Assembly (NCBI GenBank): GCA_046047495.1
Contig: JBJOHV010000058.1
Coordinates: forward strand, 1-30,986
Reading direction: 5' to 3'
Source of the DNA: NORP240 sp046047495
GTDB taxonomy: Bacteria > Pseudomonadota > Gammaproteobacteria > Pseudomonadales > Pseudohongiellaceae
Length of the DNA stretch: 30,986 nucleotides
The number at the start of each line of letters is the position of its first letter. Within the stretch, counting starts at the first letter, position 1. A program made the position numbers and the translations under genes. Positions 25,070-30,986 of the stretch are shown here, in pieces. The notes below the pieces were generated by a model. The model worked only from the letters and a program-made list of their open reading frames with translations. It was not told the DNA's origin and made no database searches.

Positions 25070-25115
25070 CATGATCCCGAGCGCAAAGGCGCTATCGGAC
25101 TAGGGGGCGGCAACG

Positions 25116-25361
25116 ATGACAGATCTGTACGATGTCAATGCACCAAAGCGCGCTGCAAACCTCAGCATTAACAGCGACTTACTTGATAAATCGAAAGCAT
25201 TGCATATCAATTTGTCAGCGACCCTGGAGTCGGCCCTGAAGCAGCAATTGGCGGCTGCCGAGGCAGAAAAATGGGCCAGGGACAATGCCCAATCCATTGC
25301 CGCCTATAATGACTTTATCGCCGAGCACGGCTGCTTCGGAGATGAATTCAGAGATTACTAG
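25116..25361 (+). CDS. ccdA: CcdA-type antitoxin
   Basis: Protein of 81 residues. The N-terminal ribbon-helix-helix half reads KRAANLSINSDLLDKSKALHINLSATLESALKQQL, and the acidic C-terminal tail (EKWARDNAQSIAAYNDFIAEHGCFGDEFRDY) is the part that wraps the toxin in CcdA families. Length is normal. A G-rich Shine-Dalgarno (AGGGGGCGG at 25102-25110) precedes the ATG. Antitoxin and toxin form one operon with a three-base gap. It neutralises CcdB and, with it, represses the operon. Confidence 0.93.
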   Translation: MTDLYDVNAPKRAANLSINSDLLDKSKALHINLSATLESALKQQLAAAEAEKWARDNAQSIAAYNDFIAEHGCFGDEFRDY

Positions 25362-25364
25362 ACC

Positions 25365-25685
25365 ATGGCGCAATTCGATGTCTATCCCAATCCCAGTGCC
25401 AGCTCCCGTCAGATCTACCCCTACCTGGTGGATGTCCAAAGCGGGTTTCTGGCCCTGTTGGACAGTCGAATCGTGATCCCCCTGGGCGACCCTGATCGCA
25501 TGACCGCGCCGGATCCCAAGCGCCTGACCCCTATGGTGGAATTCCAGGACCGCCCCTATGTGCTCGTCACCACACAGGTCTCAAGCCTACGGGCATCTGT
25601 GTTATCGTCAGCGCCCACAGGCAGTCTGGTCGCAGCCAGGGATAAGATCATGGATGCCCTGGATTTTGTGTTCACAGGTTTCTGA
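25365..25685 (+). CDS. ccdB: CcdB-type toxin
   Basis: Protein of 106 residues of the CcdB family, which poisons DNA gyrase subunit A. MAQFDVYPNPSASSRQIYPYLVDVQSGFLALLDSRIVIPL and LTPMVEFQDRPYVLVTTQVSSL match the family core. F-plasmid CcdB ends WGI, residues needed for gyrase poisoning; this one ends FTGF, keeping the glycine but with Thr in place of the Trp. Chromosomal homologues vary here, so loss of toxicity is possible but not shown. The reading frame is intact. Confidence 0.92.
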   Translation: MAQFDVYPNPSASSRQIYPYLVDVQSGFLALLDSRIVIPLGDPDRMTAPDPKRLTPMVEFQDRPYVLVTTQVSSLRASVLSSAPTGSLVAARDKIMDALDFVFTGF

Positions 25686-25728
25686 TCCCACTGAGTCGTT
25701 TACTCACTGATTTCACAAGGTTTTTGCC

Positions 25729-26628
25729 ATGTCCAAACCCTCCCCCGGCGCCCGCTTCCGGCAGGCATTGAAAGACAACAACCCGCTGCAGATTGTCGGC
25801 ACGATCAATGCCTATTGCGCCATGTTGGCGGAGGATGCCGGCCACAAGGCCATTTATCTCTCCGGCGGCGGGGTCGCCAATGCCTCCTACGGCCTGCCTG
25901 ACCTGGGCATCACCAGCCTCAACGACGTGATCGCTGACGTGGAACGCATCTGCAATGCCAGCCACTTGCCCCTGCTGGTGGACATAGACACCGGCTGGGG
26001 CGGCGCCTTCAATATTTCCAGGACCATCAAGGCCATGGAGAAAGCCGGCGCGGCGGCGGTGCACATGGAAGACCAGGTGGCCCAGAAGCGCTGCGGCCAC
26101 CGGCCCAACAAGGCCATCGTCAGCACCGAAGAGATGGCGGATCGCATCAAGGCGGCGGTGGATGCCCGAACCGACTTCGACTTCGTCATCATGGCCAGAA
26201 CCGACGCCCTCGCCAGCGAAGGGCTGGATGCCGCGATCGCCCGGGCCCTGGCCTTTGTGGAGGCTGGCGCCGATGCCATCTTCCCGGAGGCCGTACGCAC
26301 CCTGGAGGAATACAGGGCGTTTTCCGAAGCAGTTGAAGTGCCGGTGCTGGCCAATATCACGGAATTCGGCAGCACCCCCCTGTTCAACGTGAAGGAGCTG
26401 GCGGATGCCGGAGTCGCCATGGTGCTTTATCCCCTGTCCGCCTTCCGGGCCATGAGCAAGGCGGCTCTGGAGGTCTACCAGACCATCGCCATCGACGGCG
26501 ACCAAACGGCGGTGGTGAACAAGATGCAGACCCGGGCCGAATTGTACGAGGTGCTGGGTTACCACGTTTATGAAGACACGCTGGATCGGCTGTTTGCCGG
26601 GCAGTCCACAGCCGAAGGAGAGCAGTAA
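25729..26628 (+). CDS. prpB: 2-methylisocitrate lyase
   Basis: Enzyme of 299 residues that splits 2-methylisocitrate into pyruvate and succinate, the last step of the methylcitrate cycle for propionate breakdown. It is a PEP mutase/isocitrate lyase family TIM barrel: YLSGGGVANASYGLPDLG, LLVDIDTGWGG with the metal-binding aspartates, HMEDQVAQKRCGHRPNK containing the catalytic KRCGH, and FVIMARTDAL. The start at 25729 gives MSKPSPGARFRQAL, common in the family. It lies 43 bases after ccdB and overlaps prpC by one base. No PrpR-type regulator is seen in the window. Confidence 0.95.
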   Translation: MSKPSPGARFRQALKDNNPLQIVGTINAYCAMLAEDAGHKAIYLSGGGVANASYGLPDLGITSLNDVIADVERICNASHLPLLVDIDTGWGGAFNISRTIKAMEKAGAAAVHMEDQVAQKRCGHRPNKAIVSTEEMADRIKAAVDARTDFDFVIMARTDALASEGLDAAIARALAFVEAGADAIFPEAVRTLEEYRAFSEAVEVPVLANITEFGSTPLFNVKELADAGVAMVLYPLSAFRAMSKAALEVYQTIAIDGDQTAVVNKMQTRAELYEVLGYHVYEDTLDRLFAGQSTAEGEQ

Positions 26629-27755
26629 TGGCAGAAGCAAAAGTGTTGGCAGGCGCCGGTCTGCGAGGTCAGGTGGCGGGTCAGACCGCCCTCAGCACTG
26701 TGGGGGTAAGCGGCTCCGGCCTCACCTACCGGGGTTATGACATCGAGCTGCTGGCGGGAAAAGCCCGCTTCGAGGAGGTGGCCTATCTGCTGCTGCGGGG
26801 GCACCTGCCGAATCAGATTGAACTGACTGAATATGTAAATAAGATCATTGCCTTACGGGAACTTCCGCAGGCTTTGAAAGAGGTTTTGGAGCGAATTCCC
26901 GCCAGCGCCCACCCCATGGATGTGATGCGCACCGGCTGCTCCATGCTGGGCAATCTGGAAACCGAAGAGGACTTTTCCCGGCAGGACGATGCCGCCGACC
27001 GGCTGCTGGCGCTGTTACCCTCCATCATCTGCTACTGGTACCAGTTTTCCCATCACGGCAAGCGCATCGACACCGCGCTGCACGATGACTCCATCGGCGC
27101 CCATTTTCTGCACATGCTGTCCGGCCAGCCCCCCAGCGACCTGTTCAGCCAGGTGATGAACGTATCCCTGATCCTGTATGCGGAGCATGAATTCAACGCC
27201 TCCACCTTTGCCGCCCGGGTCTGCGCCTCCACCCTGTCGGACCTGCATTCCTGCATTACCGGCGCCATCGGCACCCTGCGGGGGCCGCTTCATGGCGGGG
27301 CCAACGAGGCGGCCATGGACATGATCGCCCAGTGGCAGACCCCCGATGAGGCGGAACAGGCCATCCTGGGCATGCTGGCCCGCAAGGAGAAGATCATGGG
27401 CTTCGGCCACGCGGTGTACCGGGAGTCCGACCCCCGCAACACCATCATCAAACAATGGGCGAAGAAGCTCTCGCAACATATTGATGAAAAAGTGCTTTAC
27501 CCGGTTTCCGAGCGCTGCGAGGCGGTCATGTGGCGCGAGAAAAAATTATTCTGCAACGCCGACTTCTTCCACGCCTCCGCTTACCATTTCATGGGCATTC
27601 CCACCAAGCTGTTCACCCCCATCTTCGTGATGTCCCGCATCACTGGCTGGGCTGCGCACGTGAAGGAGCAGCGGGCCAACAACCGCATCATCCGCCCCAG
27701 CGCCGAGTACATCGGCCCGGAGTCCGCCCAGTGGGTGGATCTGCAGGATCGGTGA
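26628..27755 (+). CDS. prpC: 2-methylcitrate synthase
   Basis: Citrate synthase family protein of 375 residues that joins propionyl-CoA and oxaloacetate. Active-site elements: the histidines in GPLHGGANEAAM and MGFGHAVYRESDPRN and the aspartate in NADFFHASAYHFMGIP. The short N-terminus (LAGAGLRGQVAGQTALSTVG then GLTYRGYDIELLA) is that of methylcitrate synthases and not of the longer hexameric citrate synthase. The start ATG shares one base with the prpB stop (TAATG) and has AAGGAG eight to twelve bases upstream. It is followed by 356 bases holding a palindromic element before prpD. Confidence 0.95.
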   Translation: MAEAKVLAGAGLRGQVAGQTALSTVGVSGSGLTYRGYDIELLAGKARFEEVAYLLLRGHLPNQIELTEYVNKIIALRELPQALKEVLERIPASAHPMDVMRTGCSMLGNLETEEDFSRQDDAADRLLALLPSIICYWYQFSHHGKRIDTALHDDSIGAHFLHMLSGQPPSDLFSQVMNVSLILYAEHEFNASTFAARVCASTLSDLHSCITGAIGTLRGPLHGGANEAAMDMIAQWQTPDEAEQAILGMLARKEKIMGFGHAVYRESDPRNTIIKQWAKKLSQHIDEKVLYPVSERCEAVMWREKKLFCNADFFHASAYHFMGIPTKLFTPIFVMSRITGWAAHVKEQRANNRIIRPSAEYIGPESAQWVDLQDR

Positions 27756-27883
27756 TGTACCTTTTGGACATGCTTTCTTGAATCAGATGAATTTTGATCA
27801 GGACGCCCGGGAAGGACCGGCAGGTACCACCGCGACACGCCATTGTGATGCATCGTCTTTTAGCCGTGGCACTGGACATGCAA

Positions 27884-28064
27884 GAGAGTGCCCGGTTACC
27901 CCACCGGCGAACGTGCGCGACAGGGATGTCGCGCCCGAGCCCCCAGGGGTGAGGCCAGCGTTTGCGAAGCATCGCTTCGCGCGCAGCCGAACGACGCCCA
28001 TCTGTGATGGGCGGCTGGGCCCGGGGTTTACGGCGTGTCGCAGGCGGGGTAACCGGGCACTCTC
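27884..28064. repeat. 181-bp nested palindromic element (MITE-like) between prpC and prpD
   Basis: The ends are a perfect 19-bp inverted repeat: GAGAGTGCCCGGTTACCCC at 27884-27902 and its complement at 28046-28064, with weaker pairing continuing inward. Inside are three clean hairpins: GCGCGACA/TGTCGCGC (27915-27934), GCGAAGC/GCTTCGC (27964-27980) and GCCCATC/GATGGGC (27996-28012). Together they form a cloverleaf-like fold. It has no ORF of note and no clear target duplication. It resembles intergenic repeats known from other gammaproteobacteria, but no name is assigned. The rest of the 356-base gap (27756-27883, 28065-28111) shows only the prpD ribosome site. Confidence 0.75.
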
Positions 28065-28111
28065 ATTCAAATATTTTCCATAACCAACTTACTGAAAACT
28101 GAAGGAATACA

Positions 28112-29560
28112 ATGAGCGCCAATGTCGATTTGAACACCCGCCCCGCCCCCGACCAGGTCCTGGTGGACATGGCGGACTATGTCACCGGCTATAAGGTCGA
28201 GTCAGCCGAGGCCTATGACACCGCCCGCAACTGCCTGATGGACACCCTGGGCTGCGGCTTCCTGGCCCTGCGCTTTCCCGAATGCACCAAGTTGCTGGGG
28301 CCATTGGTGGAAGGCACGGTGGTGCCCCATGGTGCCCGGGTGCCCGGCACCCAGTTCCGCCTGGATCCGGTCAAGGCCGCCTGGGATATTGGCTGCATTA
28401 TCAGATGGTTGGACTACAACGACACCTGGCTGGCCGCCGAATGGGGCCATCCCTCCGACAACCTGGGGGGCATTCTGGCGGTGGCGGATTACCTGTCCCA
28501 AAGGGCCGTGGCTGCCGGCAAGGCGCCGCTGACCATGCGGGATGTCCTGACCGCGATGATCAAAGCCCATGAAATACAAGGGGTTATGGCCCTGGAAAAC
28601 AGCTTCAACCGGGTCGGCCTGTGCCATGTGCTGCTGGTGCGGGTGGCTTCCACCGCCGTGGTGACCCATATGATGGGCGGCAGCCGGGACCAGGTGATCG
28701 ATGCCCTGTCCCAGGCCTGGGTGGACGGCTCCAGCCTGCGCACCTATCGCCATGCCCCCAATGCGGGTCCGCGCAAGTCCTGGGCGGCCGGTGATGCCAC
28801 CTCCCGGGCCGTGCGCCTGGCGGATCTGACCCTGCGGGGCGAGATCGGCTATCCCAGCGTGCTGACGGCGCCCAAGTGGGGATTTTATGATGTGTCGTTT
28901 AAAGGGAATTCCTTTAAATTTCAGAGAGATTACGGGACTTATGTGATGGAAAACATCCTCTTCAAGATCAGCTTCCCGGCGGAGTTCCATTCCCAGACCG
29001 CCGCCGAGGCCGCGGTGCTGTTGCACCCACAGGTCAAGGACCGGCTGGACGAGATCGAGCGCATCGTGATTCACACCCACGAGTCCGCGATCCGCATCAT
29101 TTCCAAGGTGGGCCCCCTCAACAACCCGGCCGACCGGGACCACTGCCTGCAGTACATGACCGCCGTGCCCCTGGCCTTCGGCAACCTGGTGGCGGAGCAC
29201 TACGAGGACGACTTCCACCACGCCCACCCCATCATCGACCAGCTGCGGGATAAGATGGAGATCCATGAGGAGCCCCGCTATTCCAACGAGTACCACGAGC
29301 CCTCCATGCGCTCCATTGCCAATTCCCTGCAGGTGTTCTTCAAGGACGGCTCCTGTACCAAGCGGGTGGAGATCGAGTACCCGGTGGGTCACCGCCGCCG
29401 CCGCAAGGAAGGCATCCCCCTGCTGGAAGCCAAGTTCAAGGCTAACTTGGCCACCCGCTTCCCGGCCAAACGGGCCGCCGCCATCTTCGAACTGTGCAAG
29501 GACCAGAAGCGCCTGGAGGCCACTCCTGTCAATGAATTCATGGACTTGCTGGTGATCTGA
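28112..29560 (+). CDS. prpD: 2-methylcitrate dehydratase
   Basis: MmgE/PrpD family protein of 482 residues, the iron-sulfur-independent 2-methylcitrate dehydratase. Typical segments are ARNCLMDTLGCGFLAL, IRWLDYNDTWLAAEWGHPSDNLGGILAVADYL, and ENSFNRVGLCHVLLVRVASTAVV. The C-terminal part includes SFPAEFHSQTAAEAAVLL and NPADRDHCLQYMTAVPLAFG. Length matches E. coli PrpD. An AAGGA precedes the ATG. With prpB and prpC it completes the cycle except for the hydration step, which in other bacteria uses an aconitase encoded elsewhere. The 181-bp element separates it from prpC, so co-transcription is likely but may be modulated. Confidence 0.95.
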   Translation: MSANVDLNTRPAPDQVLVDMADYVTGYKVESAEAYDTARNCLMDTLGCGFLALRFPECTKLLGPLVEGTVVPHGARVPGTQFRLDPVKAAWDIGCIIRWLDYNDTWLAAEWGHPSDNLGGILAVADYLSQRAVAAGKAPLTMRDVLTAMIKAHEIQGVMALENSFNRVGLCHVLLVRVASTAVVTHMMGGSRDQVIDALSQAWVDGSSLRTYRHAPNAGPRKSWAAGDATSRAVRLADLTLRGEIGYPSVLTAPKWGFYDVSFKGNSFKFQRDYGTYVMENILFKISFPAEFHSQTAAEAAVLLHPQVKDRLDEIERIVIHTHESAIRIISKVGPLNNPADRDHCLQYMTAVPLAFGNLVAEHYEDDFHHAHPIIDQLRDKMEIHEEPRYSNEYHEPSMRSIANSLQVFFKDGSCTKRVEIEYPVGHRRRRKEGIPLLEAKFKANLATRFPAKRAAAIFELCKDQKRLEATPVNEFMDLLVI

Positions 29561-29623
29561 GCCGGGCACCGGGGGGCGCTGGGGCCGGCGGCAATCAAAG
29601 ACCGACGCGGCACGGTAAGTGGC

Positions 29624-29765
29624 GGCACCAGTCGCCAGGGGGTGTTGCTGCAATAAAAGACCAGCGCTGAGCGCAGAAAAAAGACCGCTTTCCAGGGCTT
29701 CTTTTCGGAGCGAAGGCACCCGGGACGGGCGCGGTCTGCAGCAATACCCCCTGGCGACCGGTGCC
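29624..29765. repeat. 142-bp inverted-repeat element downstream of prpD
   Basis: Two 29-bp arms, 29624-29652 and 29737-29765, are inverted copies with only two differences. The 84-base middle can pair further next to the arms (AGACC / GGTCT). The word AAAGACC occurs three times in and just before the element (near 29596, 29657 and 29681). There is no ORF of note. It could be a small mobile repeat or act as a strong terminator after prpD, although there is no T-tract. The other bases of the 29561-29907 gap hold the ibpA promoter and leader. Confidence 0.7.
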
Positions 29766-29811
29766 TCATGCACATTCCGTTAAGTTATTAAGTGATCAGC
29801 GTCCCCACCCG

Positions 29812-29839
29812 TTGAAATACGACAGCACGTCCCCACATA
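29812..29839 (+). promoter_or_regulatory. Sigma-32-type heat-shock promoter of ibpA
   Basis: TTGAAA (29812-29817), a 13-base spacer and CCCCACATA (29831-29839) closely match the sigma-32 consensus CTTGAAA-N(11-16)-CCCCATNTA. Transcription would start near 29846, giving a leader of about 60 bases before ibpA. Confidence 0.78.
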
Positions 29840-29845
29840 AGGGTC

Positions 29846-29907
29846 CACCGGTGCTCGACAGAGGCCGGCCCTAACCCATCGTATTGCTTCATTGTGAGGA
29901 TATGACC
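29846..29907 (+). promoter_or_regulatory. ROSE-like RNA thermometer in the ibpA leader
   Basis: The last hairpin of the leader pairs TTGCT (29884-29888) with the Shine-Dalgarno AGGA (29897-29900) over an eight-base loop. This is the conserved U-U-G-C-U / A-G-G-A arrangement of ROSE elements, including the G-G pair that melts with heat. An upstream stem (GGGT near 29841 with ACCC near 29876) may add a second hairpin. Heat would free the ribosome site of ibpA. Confidence 0.65.
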
Positions 29908-30366
29908 ATGAGAACATTCGACTTTTCCCCGCTGTACCGCTCCACCATCGGCTTCGATCACCTTTCCAGCCTGCTGGATGCGGTATCCCAGCGCGACCAG
30001 AATCAACCCACCTATCCGCCCTACAACATCGAGTCCACGGGTACGGACAAGTACCGCATCACCATGGCGGTGGCCGGCTTCGTGCAGAGCGAGCTGGATA
30101 TCCAGGTGGAACGCCAGACCCTGACGGTGCGTGGTGTGAAGACCGAAGACAAGACGGAGCGCAAATTCCTCTACCAGGGCATTGCCGCCCGCAACTTCGA
30201 GCGCCGCTTCCAGCTGGCTGACCATGTGAAGGTGGTCAACGCCCGCCTGGAGAATGGTCTGCTGCACATCGATCTGGCCCGGGAGATCCCGGAGGCCATG
30301 AAGCCCCGCAGCATCGCCATCCAGACCGACGATGCGCGCCTGATCGACGTGGAAAAGCAGGACTAA
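29908..30366 (+). CDS. ibpA: Small heat-shock protein IbpA (Hsp20 family)
   Basis: Alpha-crystallin-type chaperone of 152 residues that binds aggregating proteins in the cytoplasm. MRTFDFSPLYRSTIGFDHLSSLL is the IbpA N-terminus, YPPYNIESTGTDKYRITMAVAGF opens the alpha-crystallin domain, and FLYQGIAARNFERRFQLADHVKV with NGLLHIDLAREIPEAMKPRSIAI gives its end and the I-x-I-like tail. The ATG at 29908 was chosen in preference to ATG 29902 because AGGA (29897-29900) is seven bases from it and only one base from the other. Control appears double: sigma-32 promoter plus RNA thermometer. Confidence 0.95.
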   Translation: MRTFDFSPLYRSTIGFDHLSSLLDAVSQRDQNQPTYPPYNIESTGTDKYRITMAVAGFVQSELDIQVERQTLTVRGVKTEDKTERKFLYQGIAARNFERRFQLADHVKVVNARLENGLLHIDLAREIPEAMKPRSIAIQTDDARLIDVEKQD

Positions 30367-30504
30367 GGCTTGCGAACGACCGGGTTGCGATCAGATAGTG
30401 ACAGTATGTTGCAATTTGTTTCGAAGAATTTGACCTGGTTTGTAAACTTTTTTGCATTTCGTTCGTATATAGGGGTACGCAAACTGACATCTACGAGAAA
30501 GGAC

Positions 30505-30660
30505 ATGAAAATCATCCGCAAGACCCTGCGTGAACTCGCCGTAACCTACTGCCAGTACATCGTGCTGCGCATGAAGTTTCGTGCCGTCATGCTGGCCCAG
30601 TCAGTGGATACCCCCAAGGCCCTGCCTTGCTCTGACGCAGCCAAAGTCGGCTGCTGTTAA
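30505..30660 (+). CDS. Small ORF of 51 residues, unknown function
   Basis: The ATG at 30505 has AAAGGA three bases upstream, and the frame ends in TAA at 30658-30660. The product (MKIIRKTLRELAVTYCQYI to AAKVGCC) is basic in its first half, may form one amphipathic helix (residues 1-30), and ends in a cysteine-containing tail. The frame stays open upstream to 30370 but without a ribosome site. An AT-rich stretch with TATATA (30466-30471) precedes it and could carry a promoter, but no matched -35 was found. The family is not recognised. It lies after ibpA, so a stress role is only a guess. Confidence 0.5.
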   Translation: MKIIRKTLRELAVTYCQYIVLRMKFRAVMLAQSVDTPKALPCSDAAKVGCC

Positions 30661-30668
30661 CCCCCGAG

Positions 30669-30702
30669 CGTTTCCGCGACGGCGCCTGCCGCCGCGGAAA
30701 CG
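30669..30702. terminator. Hairpin between convergent genes, possible bidirectional terminator
   Basis: Perfect 10-bp arms CGTTTCCGCG (30669-30678) and CGCGGAAACG (30693-30702) enclose a 14-base GC-rich loop. It lies between the end of the 51-residue ORF and the end of the DUF1015 gene, where a shared terminator is expected. There is no T-tract on either side, so termination efficiency is uncertain. Confidence 0.5.
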
Positions 30703-30704
30703 GC

Positions 30705-30986
30705 TCAATCCAGCACGTGGATGACCAACCCGCTCTTCAGCTTGGGTTCGAACCAGGTTGATTTAGGCGGCATCACCTCACCCGCATCGGCAATGGCCAT
30801 CAGGCTGGTGATGGATGTGGGATAGAGGGCGAAGGCCAGTTTCCAGTCACCCCCATCGACCCGGCGCTCCAACTCCACCAGTCCCCGAATCCCGCCCACA
30901 AAATCCACCCTGGCGTCGCGACGCTGGTCGAGGATTCCGAATACCGGTGCGAACAGGCGATCCTGCAGGATGCTCACGTCCAGGCT
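30705..30986 (-). CDS. DUF1015 family protein, C-terminal end (runs off the right edge)
   Basis: The last 93 codons of a gene that begins outside the window; no start is present, and the frame is open to base 30986. The peptide reads SLDVSILQDRLFAPVFGILDQRRDARVDFVGGIRGLVELER, then FALYPTSITSLMAIADAGEVMPPKSTWFEPKLKSGLVIHVLD. The PPKSTWFEPK segment and the FVGGIRG loop are typical of the C-terminus of DUF1015 proteins, often annotated as hypothetical or SerC-adjacent. The function is unknown in the family. It ends convergently with the small ORF. Confidence 0.85.
   Translation of the reverse strand, partial: SLDVSILQDRLFAPVFGILDQRRDARVDFVGGIRGLVELERRVDGGDWKLAFALYPTSITSLMAIADAGEVMPPKSTWFEPKLKSGLVIHVLD

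Noticed and set aside
27884..28064. CRISPR array or tRNA-like gene
   Set aside because: There are no regularly spaced direct repeats, and the cloverleaf-like fold lacks a tRNA anticodon arm or conserved T-loop.
28202..29773. 523-codon minus-strand ORF opposite prpD
   Set aside because: Shadow of prpD that also runs through the inverted-repeat element; composition is typical of antisense GC-rich coding DNA.

Overview
The window looks like a chromosomal segment of a GC-rich gammaproteobacterium. Reasons: the zipA-smc pair, a WecA-type initiating transferase, an RfaH paralogue with an ops site, an EPS-type MarR regulator, a prpBCD locus and an IbpA-type small heat-shock gene. A member of the Chromatiales/Ectothiorhodospiraceae would fit, but that placement is a guess from family resemblance.

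Layout. (1) 1-3751, minus strand: the 5' end of zipA and complete smc, housekeeping division and chromosome genes. (2) 3752-4533: decayed DNA with remnants of what looks like an outer-membrane protein. (3) 4534-5583, plus strand: wecA, the lipid-linked glycan initiator. (4) 5486-23376, minus strand: one long surface-polysaccharide operon of 18 tightly packed reading frames. It starts with rfaH, an EPS-associated MarR regulator and a truncated wzz. It then has gmd and fcl (GDP-L-fucose), a Wzx-type flippase, several glycosyltransferases including a GT11 fucosyltransferase, an asparagine-synthase-like amidotransferase and two methyltransferases. It ends with the UDP-L-FucNAc set (capE/fnlA, capF/fnlB, capG/fnlC) and a WbuB-like transferase that meets wecA tail to tail with a 98-bp coding overlap. 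(5) 23660-25006, plus strand: UDP-glucose 6-dehydrogenase, divergent from rfaH. (6) 25116-25685: a ccdAB toxin-antitoxin pair with repeats upstream. (7) 25729-29560: prpB, prpC and prpD of the methylcitrate cycle, with a 181-bp nested palindromic element between prpC and prpD and a 142-bp inverted-repeat element after prpD. (8) 29812-30366: a sigma-32-type promoter, a ROSE-like RNA thermometer and ibpA. (9) 30505-30660: an unrecognised 51-residue ORF. (10) The 3' end of a DUF1015 gene on the minus strand at the right edge.

How the genes fit together. WecA would place GlcNAc-1-P on undecaprenyl phosphate. WbuB could then add L-FucNAc made by the CapE/CapF/CapG enzymes, and the GT11 enzyme could add L-fucose made by Gmd and Fcl. 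Wzx would flip the unit. A Wzy polymerase and a full-length Wzz are not seen here. The leader of the operon carries an exact 12-base match to the ops element (GGCGGTAGCGTG) recognised by RfaH, in front of rfaH itself. This suggests that RfaH antiterminates its own long operon, which is the most interesting regulatory feature of the window.
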